Positions 24,657-32,600 of a DNA stretch of 64,000 nt are shown here, one piece after another. Within the stretch, counting starts at the first letter, position 1. Each line of letters opens with the position of its first letter. Location: positions 38,705 to 102,704 of the forward strand of contig CAZHXN010000004.1 of the NCBI GenBank assembly GCA_964536415.1, read 5' to 3'. A program made the position numbers and the translations under genes. The DNA comes from Trichothermofontia sp964536415 (GTDB lineage: Bacteria > Cyanobacteriota > Cyanobacteriia > B231). Under the pieces are notes generated by a model that did not search any database, was not told where the DNA came from, and saw only the letters and a program-made list of their open reading frames with translations.

Positions 24657-24881
24657 TCAAATACCCACCAGCCGACCCATTTCGACGCTGACGGCATCAA
24701 ATCGGTTATTGCTAGAGCGATAGGATAACAGTTCCATGCCCATCGGTTCGCCTGTTGTTTCATCTTTAATTAAAATCACTCCATTACCTAGCTCTGTGGC
24801 AATTTGATTTTTGCAGGGAGGCTGTCAGAAAACGGTTAACAACTCCATTTCGGGTTCGTAGTAGATTTTCACTTGTGCCAT
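24657..24881 (-). pseudogene. DUF2283-like antitoxin gene with in-frame TGA
   Basis: A 75-codon frame from ATG 24881 (AAGGA about 11 bases upstream) with one internal TGA at 24825-24827 (codon 19). It reads MAQVKIYYEPEMELLTVF-stop-QPPCKNQIATELGNGVILIK and continues ETTGEPMGMELLSYRSSNN. The structure of short beta strands, 'VxxYxPExELLTVxW' start and 'GVILIKDExTGEPxGMELL' middle is that of DUF2283-type or related antitoxin-like proteins. The stop most simply arises from TGG (Trp). Its own stop is two bases before the methylase-tail remnant. No toxin partner is seen. Confidence 0.7.
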
Positions 24882-24923
24882 AGGGTTTTTCCTTCTTTGA
24901 TTGCATCGGTTTGGTAAAGTATC

Positions 24924-25136
24924 TTAGGAAGAGACGGTTGTCTGAGCAATCATATACTCAATAGATTGTGGGTTGTCAATTCGTTTGGAAGCCTGAAGAA
25001 TTTCGATACCAACGACATTTCGATTAGCGTCAAAGTCCAGGATAATGCCGGGGGTTTCTTCATCACTTTCTTCAATCTCTGCATCCTTGAGGGTAATCCG
25101 AATCACATCTACTTCGGGGTCATACTTGATTTTCAT
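24924..25136 (-). CDS. DUF2283 antitoxin-like protein
   Basis: 70 residues from ATG 25136 (MKIKYDPEVDVIRITL); an in-frame start four codons upstream lies inside the preceding gene. DUF2283 proteins are small all-beta proteins that typically pair with DUF4258 toxins. The conserved pieces are DPEVDVIRITL, a 'VESDEE' acidic loop (here IEESDEETPGIILDFDANRN) and VVGIEILQASK. The ATG lies in a CCATGA overlap with the end of the DUF4258 frame, the classical coupled toxin-antitoxin order. The antitoxin appears intact while the toxin is broken, so it may be an orphan antitoxin. Confidence 0.85.
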   Translation of the reverse strand: MKIKYDPEVDVIRITLKDAEIEESDEETPGIILDFDANRNVVGIEILQASKRIDNPQSIEYMIAQTTVSS

Positions 25137-25393
25137 GGGTTCCTCCAATATTTTTTAATTTGGCTTGTGCGATAAACGGTTATAACGATTGCAGGCTCAA
25201 TGGTGGTATTGATAAAGACTCGAAGTAAATAAAGCTTGCCTGTGCCAAAATCCATTTGAGATTAATAAATGGTGATTTCCTCGTCTTGTTGAAGAGTTTG
25301 CTGTGGATTTTCTAAGACGGCTTCTACAAAGGATATCGGGACTTTCCGTTTTTCCATTTCTTCCAGAGCATGACTTGAAAACTTAAAATCCAT
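25133..25393 (-). pseudogene. DUF4258 toxin-like gene broken by a nonsense codon
   Basis: An 87-codon frame starting at ATG 25393. It reads MDFKFSSHALEEMEKRKVPI, then SFVEAVLENPQQTLQQDEEI and TIY, a TAA at 25262-25264, and then SQMDFGTGKLYLLRVFINTT and IVITVYRTSQIKKYW. This is the complete DUF4258 plan (HALeqmeeR, E.vlenP, YqS..f..GK.YLLRV, TvYrTSki.KYW). The TAA stands where family members have Gln (IYQS), so a single CAA to TAA change explains it. The ATG overlaps the stop of the methylase-tail mini-gene as TGATG, and the end overlaps DUF2283 as ATGA. The truncated product (43 residues) should be inactive. Confidence 0.85.
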
Positions 25394-25569
25394 CAGTCAT
25401 CCCCTCCTGAATCTCGCCCCATGCGGTATTTGATGTCGTAGTTGATGAGGTCGTCGAGTTCTTCGTCGGTGAAGCCCAAATCAGTTTTTGGGTGTTGGGC
25501 AAGGACGCGATTCTCCACAGGAGAGGCTGCGCCAACGATTTCGCCAATGATGGGTTTTGATTTTCTCAT
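25393..25569 (-). CDS. Methylase C-terminal tail duplicated as a 58-residue mini-gene
   Basis: An intact ATG-to-TGA frame of 58 residues, MRKSKPIIGEIVGAASPVEN to LGFTDEELDDLINYDIKYRM and GRDSGGDD. Its last 32 residues repeat the C-terminus of the large methylase (GFTDEELDFIINYDIKYRMG), and its start resembles the preceding segment (KTIIDEIDRVLAQ) with a small insertion. It begins four bases after the hepT stop and ends in the same TGATG overlap, here with the DUF4258 frame. It may be only a duplication relic that kept an open frame, or a small protein that mimics the methylase tail. I favour a relic, but absence of stops in a 177-base decayed neighbourhood is notable. Confidence 0.6.
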   Translation of the reverse strand: MRKSKPIIGEIVGAASPVENRVLAQHPKTDLGFTDEELDDLINYDIKYRMGRDSGGDD

Positions 25570-25573
25570 GAGC

Positions 25574-25915
25574 TTAACTATCCAGATTTTTTAAGATCTC
25601 TTGAATTCCTGGCAAAATATCAGGCAAATTAATATGGATCACATTCCAGAGGATATCGAAATCCAGTTCATCATAGTCATGAATAACGACATCTCTCAAA
25701 CCCGCCATTTGCCGCCAGGGAATCATTGAATACTGCTCACGCAATTCATCAGATAGACGCTTAGTTGCTTCTCCAATAACAATGAGTCGATATAAAATAG
25801 CGGCTTGTTTTTCATCATCTTCTTGTAAATGATGTCGCTCAATTCCTTGGGCATACAGTAATGTTTTTTGGATAGCTGTTGAAATGTCTATTAATGCCTG
25901 TTTATCTCGCGGCAT
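25574..25915 (-). CDS. hepT: HepT-like HEPN toxin of an MntA/HepT (type VII) system
   Basis: 113 residues, all-helical HEPN domain. The RNase motif Rx4HxY is intact in LRDVVIHDYDELD (Arg, four residues, His, Asp, Tyr). Other family elements are the N-terminal helix, YRLIVIGEATKRLSDELR (the 'iGEa..rls.e' element) and WRQMAGLRD. HepT is a ribonuclease that is neutralised by MntA-catalysed AMPylation of the Tyr in this motif. The gene overlaps the end of mntA by 14 bases. It is part of a coupled helicase-methylase-mntA-hepT run. Confidence 0.92.
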   Translation of the reverse strand: MPRDKQALIDISTAIQKTLLYAQGIERHHLQEDDEKQAAILYRLIVIGEATKRLSDELREQYSMIPWRQMAGLRDVVIHDYDELDFDILWNVIHINLPDILPGIQEILKNLDS

Positions 25916-26240
25916 ATATAACCTCCGCTGAGTCTAGAATTGCTTGACGGCGGAGGGCATTATGGCTATTCATAATACTTTGACGGGTTAATAGATCAAC
26001 TGGTCGATTAAAAAGGGTGGCTAGTTCTTCTCGCATCTGGATGAACTCTAAACCCCAGGAGTGATGAGGGAAAAAGCTGACTAAGACATCCACATCACTG
26101 TTGGCAGAAAAGTCATCTCGCAAAACTGATCCAAAGAGAGCCAGTTCAGCTATTTTCCATCGCTGACAAAATTCTGCAAGGTGTTCTGGGGTAATTCCTA
26201 ATCGGGATTGAAGTCTGGAATTGAGTTGCAGTGTAGTCAT
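25902..26240 (-). CDS. mntA: MntA-like minimal nucleotidyltransferase antitoxin
   Basis: 112 residues. The nucleotidyltransferase motif GSx10DxD is present as LFGSVLRDDFSANSDVDVLV near residues 35-54, and a later acidic position is in RPVDLLTRQ. MntA-type proteins transfer AMP from ATP onto HepT. The ATG shares its A with the TGA of the large methylase (TGATG), so translation is probably coupled to it. A remnant of the same start occurs at 24602, after another methylase tail. The intact active-site residues suggest a working antitoxin. Confidence 0.92.
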   Translation of the reverse strand: MTTLQLNSRLQSRLGITPEHLAEFCQRWKIAELALFGSVLRDDFSANSDVDVLVSFFPHHSWGLEFIQMREELATLFNRPVDLLTRQSIMNSHNALRRQAILDSAEVIYAAR

Positions 26241-29200
26241 CAGTCATCCCCTCCTGAATCTCTGCCCATGCGGTATTTGATGTCGTAGTTGATGATGAAG
26301 TCGAGTTCTTCGTCGGTGAAGCCGTAGTGTTGGGCGAGAACGCGATCGATTTCGTCAATGATAGTTTTTGCTGATTTAGGTGAGAACTCTTCATATTGAA
26401 TTTCACCTTTCTGAGTAGATATCTTTTTTATAGAGGAAGAAGTTTGAAAGGCTTTCATCAAATCTTGGCTGAGAGATGCTAGCCTGGAGCGAATTTCCGG
26501 ATTGATATTATGTTTGTATGGCATTAAATAAACGTCATTAAAACCACAATGAAATCCATCTGAATGAGTTCGCCAAAACCAATAAAACAAAGAACTATTC
26601 AGTAACGATACAATCACATCTCTTTCAGGTTTAACAAAACAAAACCTTTTATAATCGTCAGACTTTCCCGTATTTCCATCAGCCCCAATAAAAAAGGGAA
26701 TGAAGGATAAGGCTTTGATAAAGTATCGGACAATACGATGTATGTAAACTGGTTCAGATTTTTCATCAATGAATTTTTCTAAAGAATCGCCAGATATTTT
26801 TTCGAGAATTTTGATCTCTAAACTACTTTCTAGTTTAGCTATGCTTTCCTCATCTTCTTGAAAATCAATATCAGTATATTTTGTGGTCTCCATCAGATGG
26901 TTACGCTCTTCGGCTGTCCATCGACGATAACCGCCAACCCAAGAAATTTTAGAGTTTCGATTATCGCTCAGAATTATTGAAAGACGCTGGGAAACTCCCT
27001 CAAATAAAGAGCTAGGTCGCATATCAAAACATGAGATCCATGATTGTTTAGGATTTATAACTCTTCTAAGTGCAATTGTACGCTTAGTGCATACGAGACT
27101 AAGAGGTACAATGAATCCACACTTGCCGATTATTGAAAGTAGTTGATATGCCTTTTCAAGAACACAAGTATAAATATTTCCGCATTGAAAAGTAGAATAG
27201 CCATTGATTGAATACTGAGACTTTAATTTAGTATTTTCTAAATATGGTGGATTACCGATAATCACATCAAAGCCACCACGATCGATGATGCTATAAAACT
27301 CCACAAACCAATGAAAGGGTTGATGGCTATCTCGCCATTTTTCAAAGGCGGCGGGTTTATTGACATCAATGCCATATTCCCTAGCCAGGTAGTGATTCAA
27401 TTCATCATTCAATTCTGCCAACCGTCGCCGCAGTTCTTTCTTAGCGGTGCGAAAATCCCCCGCATCCATGCCAAATTCGGTTTGCATTTGCCGGAACCGT
27501 TGAAAGGCACGGTCTGCCAATTCGGCTTTTTCGTTAATGCGGCTGGCATCGTCTTGCAGGTCGAGCTTCAATTGCTCACCGTCTTGTCTGATGGCTTTGC
27601 GTACTTCATCCAAACTGGCAAACCCCACCAGGGTATTTCCTGCCCGAATGTTGAAATCAATATCGGGTAACGGTTCCAGCCCAAAGTTAGGTTGTTTGGG
27701 TTGCGGTTCCATCTGCGCCACCAGCTTCAAAAAGAGCCGCAGCTTACAGATTTCCGTCGCTTCCTCCATGATGTCTACGCCATAGAGGTTGTTGAGCATG
27801 ATTGATTTCAACACAAAGTAGCGGGGGTTGGGGTGCTTCGCCATCTCCGCTAACACTTTGCGGAAGTATTCGTAGCGGGGTTTTGCCTCTGGCTCTCGCG
27901 ACAGCCTTAGATCATCCTCATCCACAAACCCCTGCATCCGCTCCAAACAGGCTGTATACAGCGGTTCCAAAATATTCAACGCCGCAAACAAAAACGCCCC
28001 CGATCCACAGGTGGGGTCTAGTACCGAGACTTGCTCAATGGCTTGATAGAACGCCTTCAGCAAATCCGAACTTTCGCAACTGGTGATCACATCCTGGGCA
28101 AACTGGCGAATATCCAGGTTGTAGGTAATCAGGTCATTGATTTGGGTCACTTCCCCCGCCGCCAGCTTTTGCCGCAGTTCCAGACACCGTTTGCGCCGCG
28201 CTACGTGCTCTCGCCAGGTTTCTGTGGGCAGAGCAAACCCCTCGGCAGCAGGCTTATTCCAGACGCCCCGTTGCGAGACATCCTCAATACCAGCGGCAAT
28301 CTCAGCAGGAAGTGGAATAATATCGTCCTCATCCTTTTGCCTTTTGCCTTCTTCCTTTTGCCGTATCACCCCGTGACGAACGGCAGGATAGATGTAACGG
28401 TCAGGATTTTCCCGCAGCAACGCCCACAGTGCCCCGTCAGGCTTAAAAGCAATTTTGCAAGCCTTCTGCGCCGCATCGAACAAAAACGGAATAATCGTGT
28501 TCTTGCTGATGTACTCGGTAATGTCTTCCTTGGTGTAGTACGCCCCCATTTGCTTCTGGTTGATGTACTTCTCAAAGATGTAGCCCAGCACATCCGGGTT
28601 AATTTCGTTTTGGTTCCGCAGCGGTCTATCGTCTAAATGCCAGTCATATTCATCAAAAAAGTTAAAGACTTGTTCAAACGCCGCATCGGGAATTTGCAGA
28701 GTGCTGTCATATTTTTCTTCCAACTGATGCACCTCAAACAAGCCGCCATTCAGATAGGGAATTTTGCCCAGCAGTTTGTCTAATTCAGGATTGCGATCGG
28801 GCTTGCCCAATCCCTCATGAAACAGCTTCAGCAAAAAGTGGCGATAAAAGGAATGAAACGTATCCGTGCCCCATTCGGCTTGGCAGCGTTTGAGCCGATT
28901 TCGCAGGTAATTAATATCGCCATCCAGGAAGCTTTTTTTCTGGATGAAATAGACAAACATCAGCCGATTGAGCATCAGCGACGCATACCAGGTGCGATCG
29001 AACTCTGACTGAATACCGTCAATAAACTTGAGGAATTGCCCGTGTTCCTTTTCAAAGCGGGTAAAGAATTTCTTGGTGACTTTTTCAACATCAAAGGCTT
29101 TTTTGACCCGCTGTGCCACCTCCACCAGGGTTAGCTTTTCCTCTTCGGCAAAGGCGATCGCCAACGCCTCTAACTTCTGCAACAACCGCTCGGCAGACTG

Positions 29201-29560
29201 CCCCACCTGATACTGTTCAAACCGAGGTGCTAACGGTTTCCCCGGCTCCTGTCGCACCCACATCCAAATTTGTTGGGTTTTACCCTCATCTCCAAATACC
29301 AACAGGTGAGATTTGCTGTAGTCCATTAGTTGGCGATCGAGCTTTACCCGAATGGGACGGGCTGGCATCTCTGGCGTTATACACTGGTAGACAATGAAGC
29401 CGCGCTTTTGGGCAATAGACACCACCTCGAAAGCGTGACCGTCAATCTCGAAGGGCAGTGTGACGCGATCGACCGTATCCCAGCCCAGTTCCTCAATAAA
29501 CAGGGATTCAAAATCAAATGTCTGGAGATATTTTTGGGCGCGTTGGCGATTCAGTGGCAT
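26240..29560 (-). CDS. Eco57I-like N6-adenine DNA methylase of a restriction/defence module
   Basis: 1106 residues. Residues 1-150 form a separate N-terminal domain (ESLFIEELGW start, SHLLVFGDEGKTQQIWMWVR) that may be nuclease-related, but I cannot identify a catalytic triad with confidence. A helical region follows. The SAM-binding motif I is VLDPTCGSGAFLFAALNILE near 514, and the catalytic motif IV is IIGNPPYLENTK near 766, typical for Eco57I/PglX-type adenine methylases. The C-terminal region after about 850 is a probable target-recognition part, ending GFTDEELDFIINYDIKYRMG. About residues 397-405, RQKEEGKRQK, looks like an in-frame dispersed repeat. The gene follows the helicase by 69 bases and overlaps mntA as TGATG. 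The pairing of an N6-adenine methylase with an SNF2-type helicase recalls drmMI/drmD of class 1 DISARM, but drmA, drmB and drmC are absent. Confidence 0.93.
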   Translation of the reverse strand: MPLNRQRAQKYLQTFDFESLFIEELGWDTVDRVTLPFEIDGHAFEVVSIAQKRGFIVYQCITPEMPARPIRVKLDRQLMDYSKSHLLVFGDEGKTQQIWMWVRQEPGKPLAPRFEQYQVGQSAERLLQKLEALAIAFAEEEKLTLVEVAQRVKKAFDVEKVTKKFFTRFEKEHGQFLKFIDGIQSEFDRTWYASLMLNRLMFVYFIQKKSFLDGDINYLRNRLKRCQAEWGTDTFHSFYRHFLLKLFHEGLGKPDRNPELDKLLGKIPYLNGGLFEVHQLEEKYDSTLQIPDAAFEQVFNFFDEYDWHLDDRPLRNQNEINPDVLGYIFEKYINQKQMGAYYTKEDITEYISKNTIIPFLFDAAQKACKIAFKPDGALWALLRENPDRYIYPAVRHGVIRQKEEGKRQKDEDDIIPLPAEIAAGIEDVSQRGVWNKPAAEGFALPTETWREHVARRKRCLELRQKLAAGEVTQINDLITYNLDIRQFAQDVITSCESSDLLKAFYQAIEQVSVLDPTCGSGAFLFAALNILEPLYTACLERMQGFVDEDDLRLSREPEAKPRYEYFRKVLAEMAKHPNPRYFVLKSIMLNNLYGVDIMEEATEICKLRLFLKLVAQMEPQPKQPNFGLEPLPDIDFNIRAGNTLVGFASLDEVRKAIRQDGEQLKLDLQDDASRINEKAELADRAFQRFRQMQTEFGMDAGDFRTAKKELRRRLAELNDELNHYLAREYGIDVNKPAAFEKWRDSHQPFHWFVEFYSIIDRGGFDVIIGNPPYLENTKLKSQYSINGYSTFQCGNIYTCVLEKAYQLLSIIGKCGFIVPLSLVCTKRTIALRRVINPKQSWISCFDMRPSSLFEGVSQRLSIILSDNRNSKISWVGGYRRWTAEERNHLMETTKYTDIDFQEDEESIAKLESSLEIKILEKISGDSLEKFIDEKSEPVYIHRIVRYFIKALSFIPFFIGADGNTGKSDDYKRFCFVKPERDVIVSLLNSSLFYWFWRTHSDGFHCGFNDVYLMPYKHNINPEIRSRLASLSQDLMKAFQTSSSIKKISTQKGEIQYEEFSPKSAKTIIDEIDRVLAQHYGFTDEELDFIINYDIKYRMGRDSGGDD
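28325..28375 (-). repeat. In-frame dispersed repeat in the methylase
   Basis: The plus strand shows CCTTTTGCCTTTTGCCTTCT and TTCCTTTTGCC, a motif well known as a dispersed cyanobacterial repeat. In the methylase it is read as RQKEEGKRQKDED, a charged linker between helical segments. Confidence 0.55.
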
Positions 29561-29629
29561 GGGGCAAGGTCAGGTGAAGAAGTGGATAACGGTTGTTTAG
29601 AGTAGATTCATTTTTCCCAGAGTTCCTCC

Positions 29630-32600
29630 TTAGTTGTAGCCTCTAAATAATCCCATCGAACAGATAATCTGCGCTCCATCTCGCCGTTCCTCTGGGTTGA
29701 TCACACACAGGGCATCATACTCTCGCAAGAATGTCACCAGTTTTGCCAACTGCTCATCACCGATGCCTGCTTTGAGTTCTCGATTCAGACGAGCGATCGC
29801 ATTCTGCTTTAAAGGATACTGATTAATCTCCTCGATCGCCCGTTCCAGGGCTTCCCACTCTGTGCCCATTGCCAGTAGGGGGGTAGTTTCGCGGATGTGT
29901 TGGGTGTAGGCCATCAGGCGATCATAGGTGCGGGCCGCTGCACTGCGCTTGTTGCCCAGGGTGCCCGCCACCGTCTTGGTTTGCTCAACGATCAGTTCTG
30001 CTCCGCGTGTCACTAACTCATGGTGCTGGGGATGTCGCGGCAAGGGAGGCGTATCAATGCTACACCGTGCCATGCGTAAAATTCGCATTTGCGACTGGGT
30101 GACGCTGTTACCGTCCTTATCCACCCATGCCAAAGCATCAGTACCCCCATCCGTGCGAAGGTACACCAACACACCCTCTGGATCGGTTCCGGCGGGTTCA
30201 TGCTCCTTGGTGGAATACACCACATCCGGTAATTTTTCGATGATTCCCTTTAGCGACGGGTTAGCCTCGATCGCACTTTGCCAAATCTGTAAGGCCTCGG
30301 AGGTTAAGTCCACTTCGCCCTCATCGGCTTCATCCAGTACCCCTGATCGCTCGTTGTAGAGATTCAGCAGCACTTCCCGCGCTTGCTCATCCTCAAAAAA
30401 GGCTTCATCGGTGCCCACCACTTCCTGATTTTCGTTGAGGCGATCGCGCAACCGTCCTCGCAGGTTAATCAGCCGCTCCACCCCCTCCGCCGGCAAAAAC
30501 GAATAGCAGAGAATTTCGTCCGCCTGTTGACCAATCCGGTCTACCCGGCCTGCCCGCTGAATCAGGCGGATAATTGCCCAGGGCAAGTCGTAATTGACAA
30601 TAATGGCGCAATCTTGCAGGTTTTGTCCCTCACTCAACACATCCGTCGCCACCAACACCCGCAACTGTTCAGACTCTGGGATCGTTTTCTCATTACTGAC
30701 CGGACTAAACTGCCAAGCCAGAGCCGTCGGGTCAGCCGATTGTCCTGTGGCTAAACCCACTTGTTGAATACCCCACTCTTCCAGCGCCTTTGCCAGATAC
30801 CGAGCCGTATCGGCAAACTGAGTGAAAATCAATACCTTCTCCGTAGGATGCTGCTGCTGTAATAACGCCACCAGTGCCCCTAGCTTGGCATCCGTGGATG
30901 GGTTCCAATTGCCTGCCAGTTGCAAAATTCTGATCAAAGCGGTAGCGTCTTGCTGAAGGTGCTGCTGCAACGCTGGACGAAACAGATTGGCACGAATCCA
31001 CTTAAATCGACGCGGGTATTGATCTCGGTATAAGCGATAGATCGCCGCTGCCCGTTGAGCAAAACTGCCCTCACCCCCAGCCCCAAGCTGGAAGAGGGGA
31101 GCCAGAAGTTCTTGTTCCCCTTCTCCCTCCCTGGGAGAAGGGGTTAGGGGATGAGGGGCTTCCGTTTCCCAATCCTGGCTCAAGAGTGAATCTTCATCCT
31201 CATCGTTGCTCACTTCATCCAGTAAGGCACTATCTTGAGTCCCAATCGGCAGAGGCAGATCGTGGGCGATCGCGTGAAGATACACATAATTCCGCAGAAT
31301 ATGTCGCTCCAATGACTGAATAAAGGCAGCACCGCTGCTCTCTAATCGCTTAAATAAATTGGTGCGGCAAAAGCCCATCAACCGCTGCCCCGCGTGGGAA
31401 AGATTAGCTAATAGTTTTTGTTCTTCAGCGGTGGGTGGTTGCTTGGGTTTGGGGTCTTCATAGAGTCCTAATCCGTAGCGCGGTAGATTGAGGGCGTTAA
31501 TCACATCCACCACGCGATCGCTGTACAAACGTGCATAAGGATCGGACTCCGTCCCGCTATCGCGAACGGTCTGCGGATTGCCAATTGTGAACTGTACTGT
31601 GCGAGGACGACGGATCGGGAAATAGGATCGCCGCCCATCGGCAAATTCCAGGTAGTATCGTTCTCCATCCTGCTTGGCATAGGTGTTTTTGATAAAACTG
31701 CGGGTTCGCCGCACCATGTAGCGACTCATCAACTGCTGCCAATCTTCTGGTTCTGGACTTTGCTCAAAGGCCAAGAGCGATCGCACCGGAATAGTGCTAT
31801 GCCTGCGGCGAAACTGCATCTCACCGCCAATGCTGCGAATGTAGGCTTCTGGCTTAATCCCTAAGTCGGCATCCGGACGCAAAAATAACTGCAACTGAGC
31901 CGACAAGTCCAGATAGGTTTTGTTGTAGGGCGTTGCTGTCAACAAAATACATCGACTGCCGCTCTGCTCAATGTAATCCTTGATGGCTTGATACCGCTTA
32001 CCCTCTTTGGTTCGCAGGTTGTGACTTTCATCAATCAGCACCAACCGAAACCGTGCGGGCACGTTGGGCAATTCCTGAATTACTTGGCTAATCGGCACCA
32101 CTTTGCCCCGCAAGCCATAGCGATCGATATAACCCTGCCACATTTTTCCCAGGTTCTTGGGGCAGATAATCAGCGTACTGGTGCCATAGTCTTCCTCGCA
32201 GAGATGGGCGATCGCGGTTCCCACCAGGGTTTTACCCAGCCCCACGACATCGCCGATGATCACCCCATTCCGTTTACTGACATGGTGTGCGGCAATTTGC
32301 ACTGCCGCTTCTTGAAAGGGCAACAGTCCAAAACTGGCAGGGGCACGATACTGGCTCAACCCATCCCGTGCTTCCTGAGACAGGTGATACGCCATTTTTA
32401 GGTAGACAAAATAGGGTTTGAGCGATCGGCCTGCCCAACTTTCATCGATAATTTCCGCTAATTGCTCAGAAATATCCAAGCAAAAGCGATCGTCCCAACG
32501 CTCCTGAAACCATTGCTCCAGCTTGTTCGTGTCATCCCGATCCACCACTTCCACATTCAGTTCACCCTGAGATCGCAAACCCGATAGAGTCAGGTTACTA

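Noticed and set aside
24657..24881. Selenocysteine insertion at the internal TGA
   Set aside because: No SECIS-like hairpin was evident after the TGA, and the protein type is not a selenoprotein family; nonsense mutation is simpler.
25902..26240. Kanamycin-type or CCA-adding nucleotidyltransferase
   Set aside because: The protein is a minimal 112-residue MNT with HepT adjacent, which fits MntA and not the larger enzymes.
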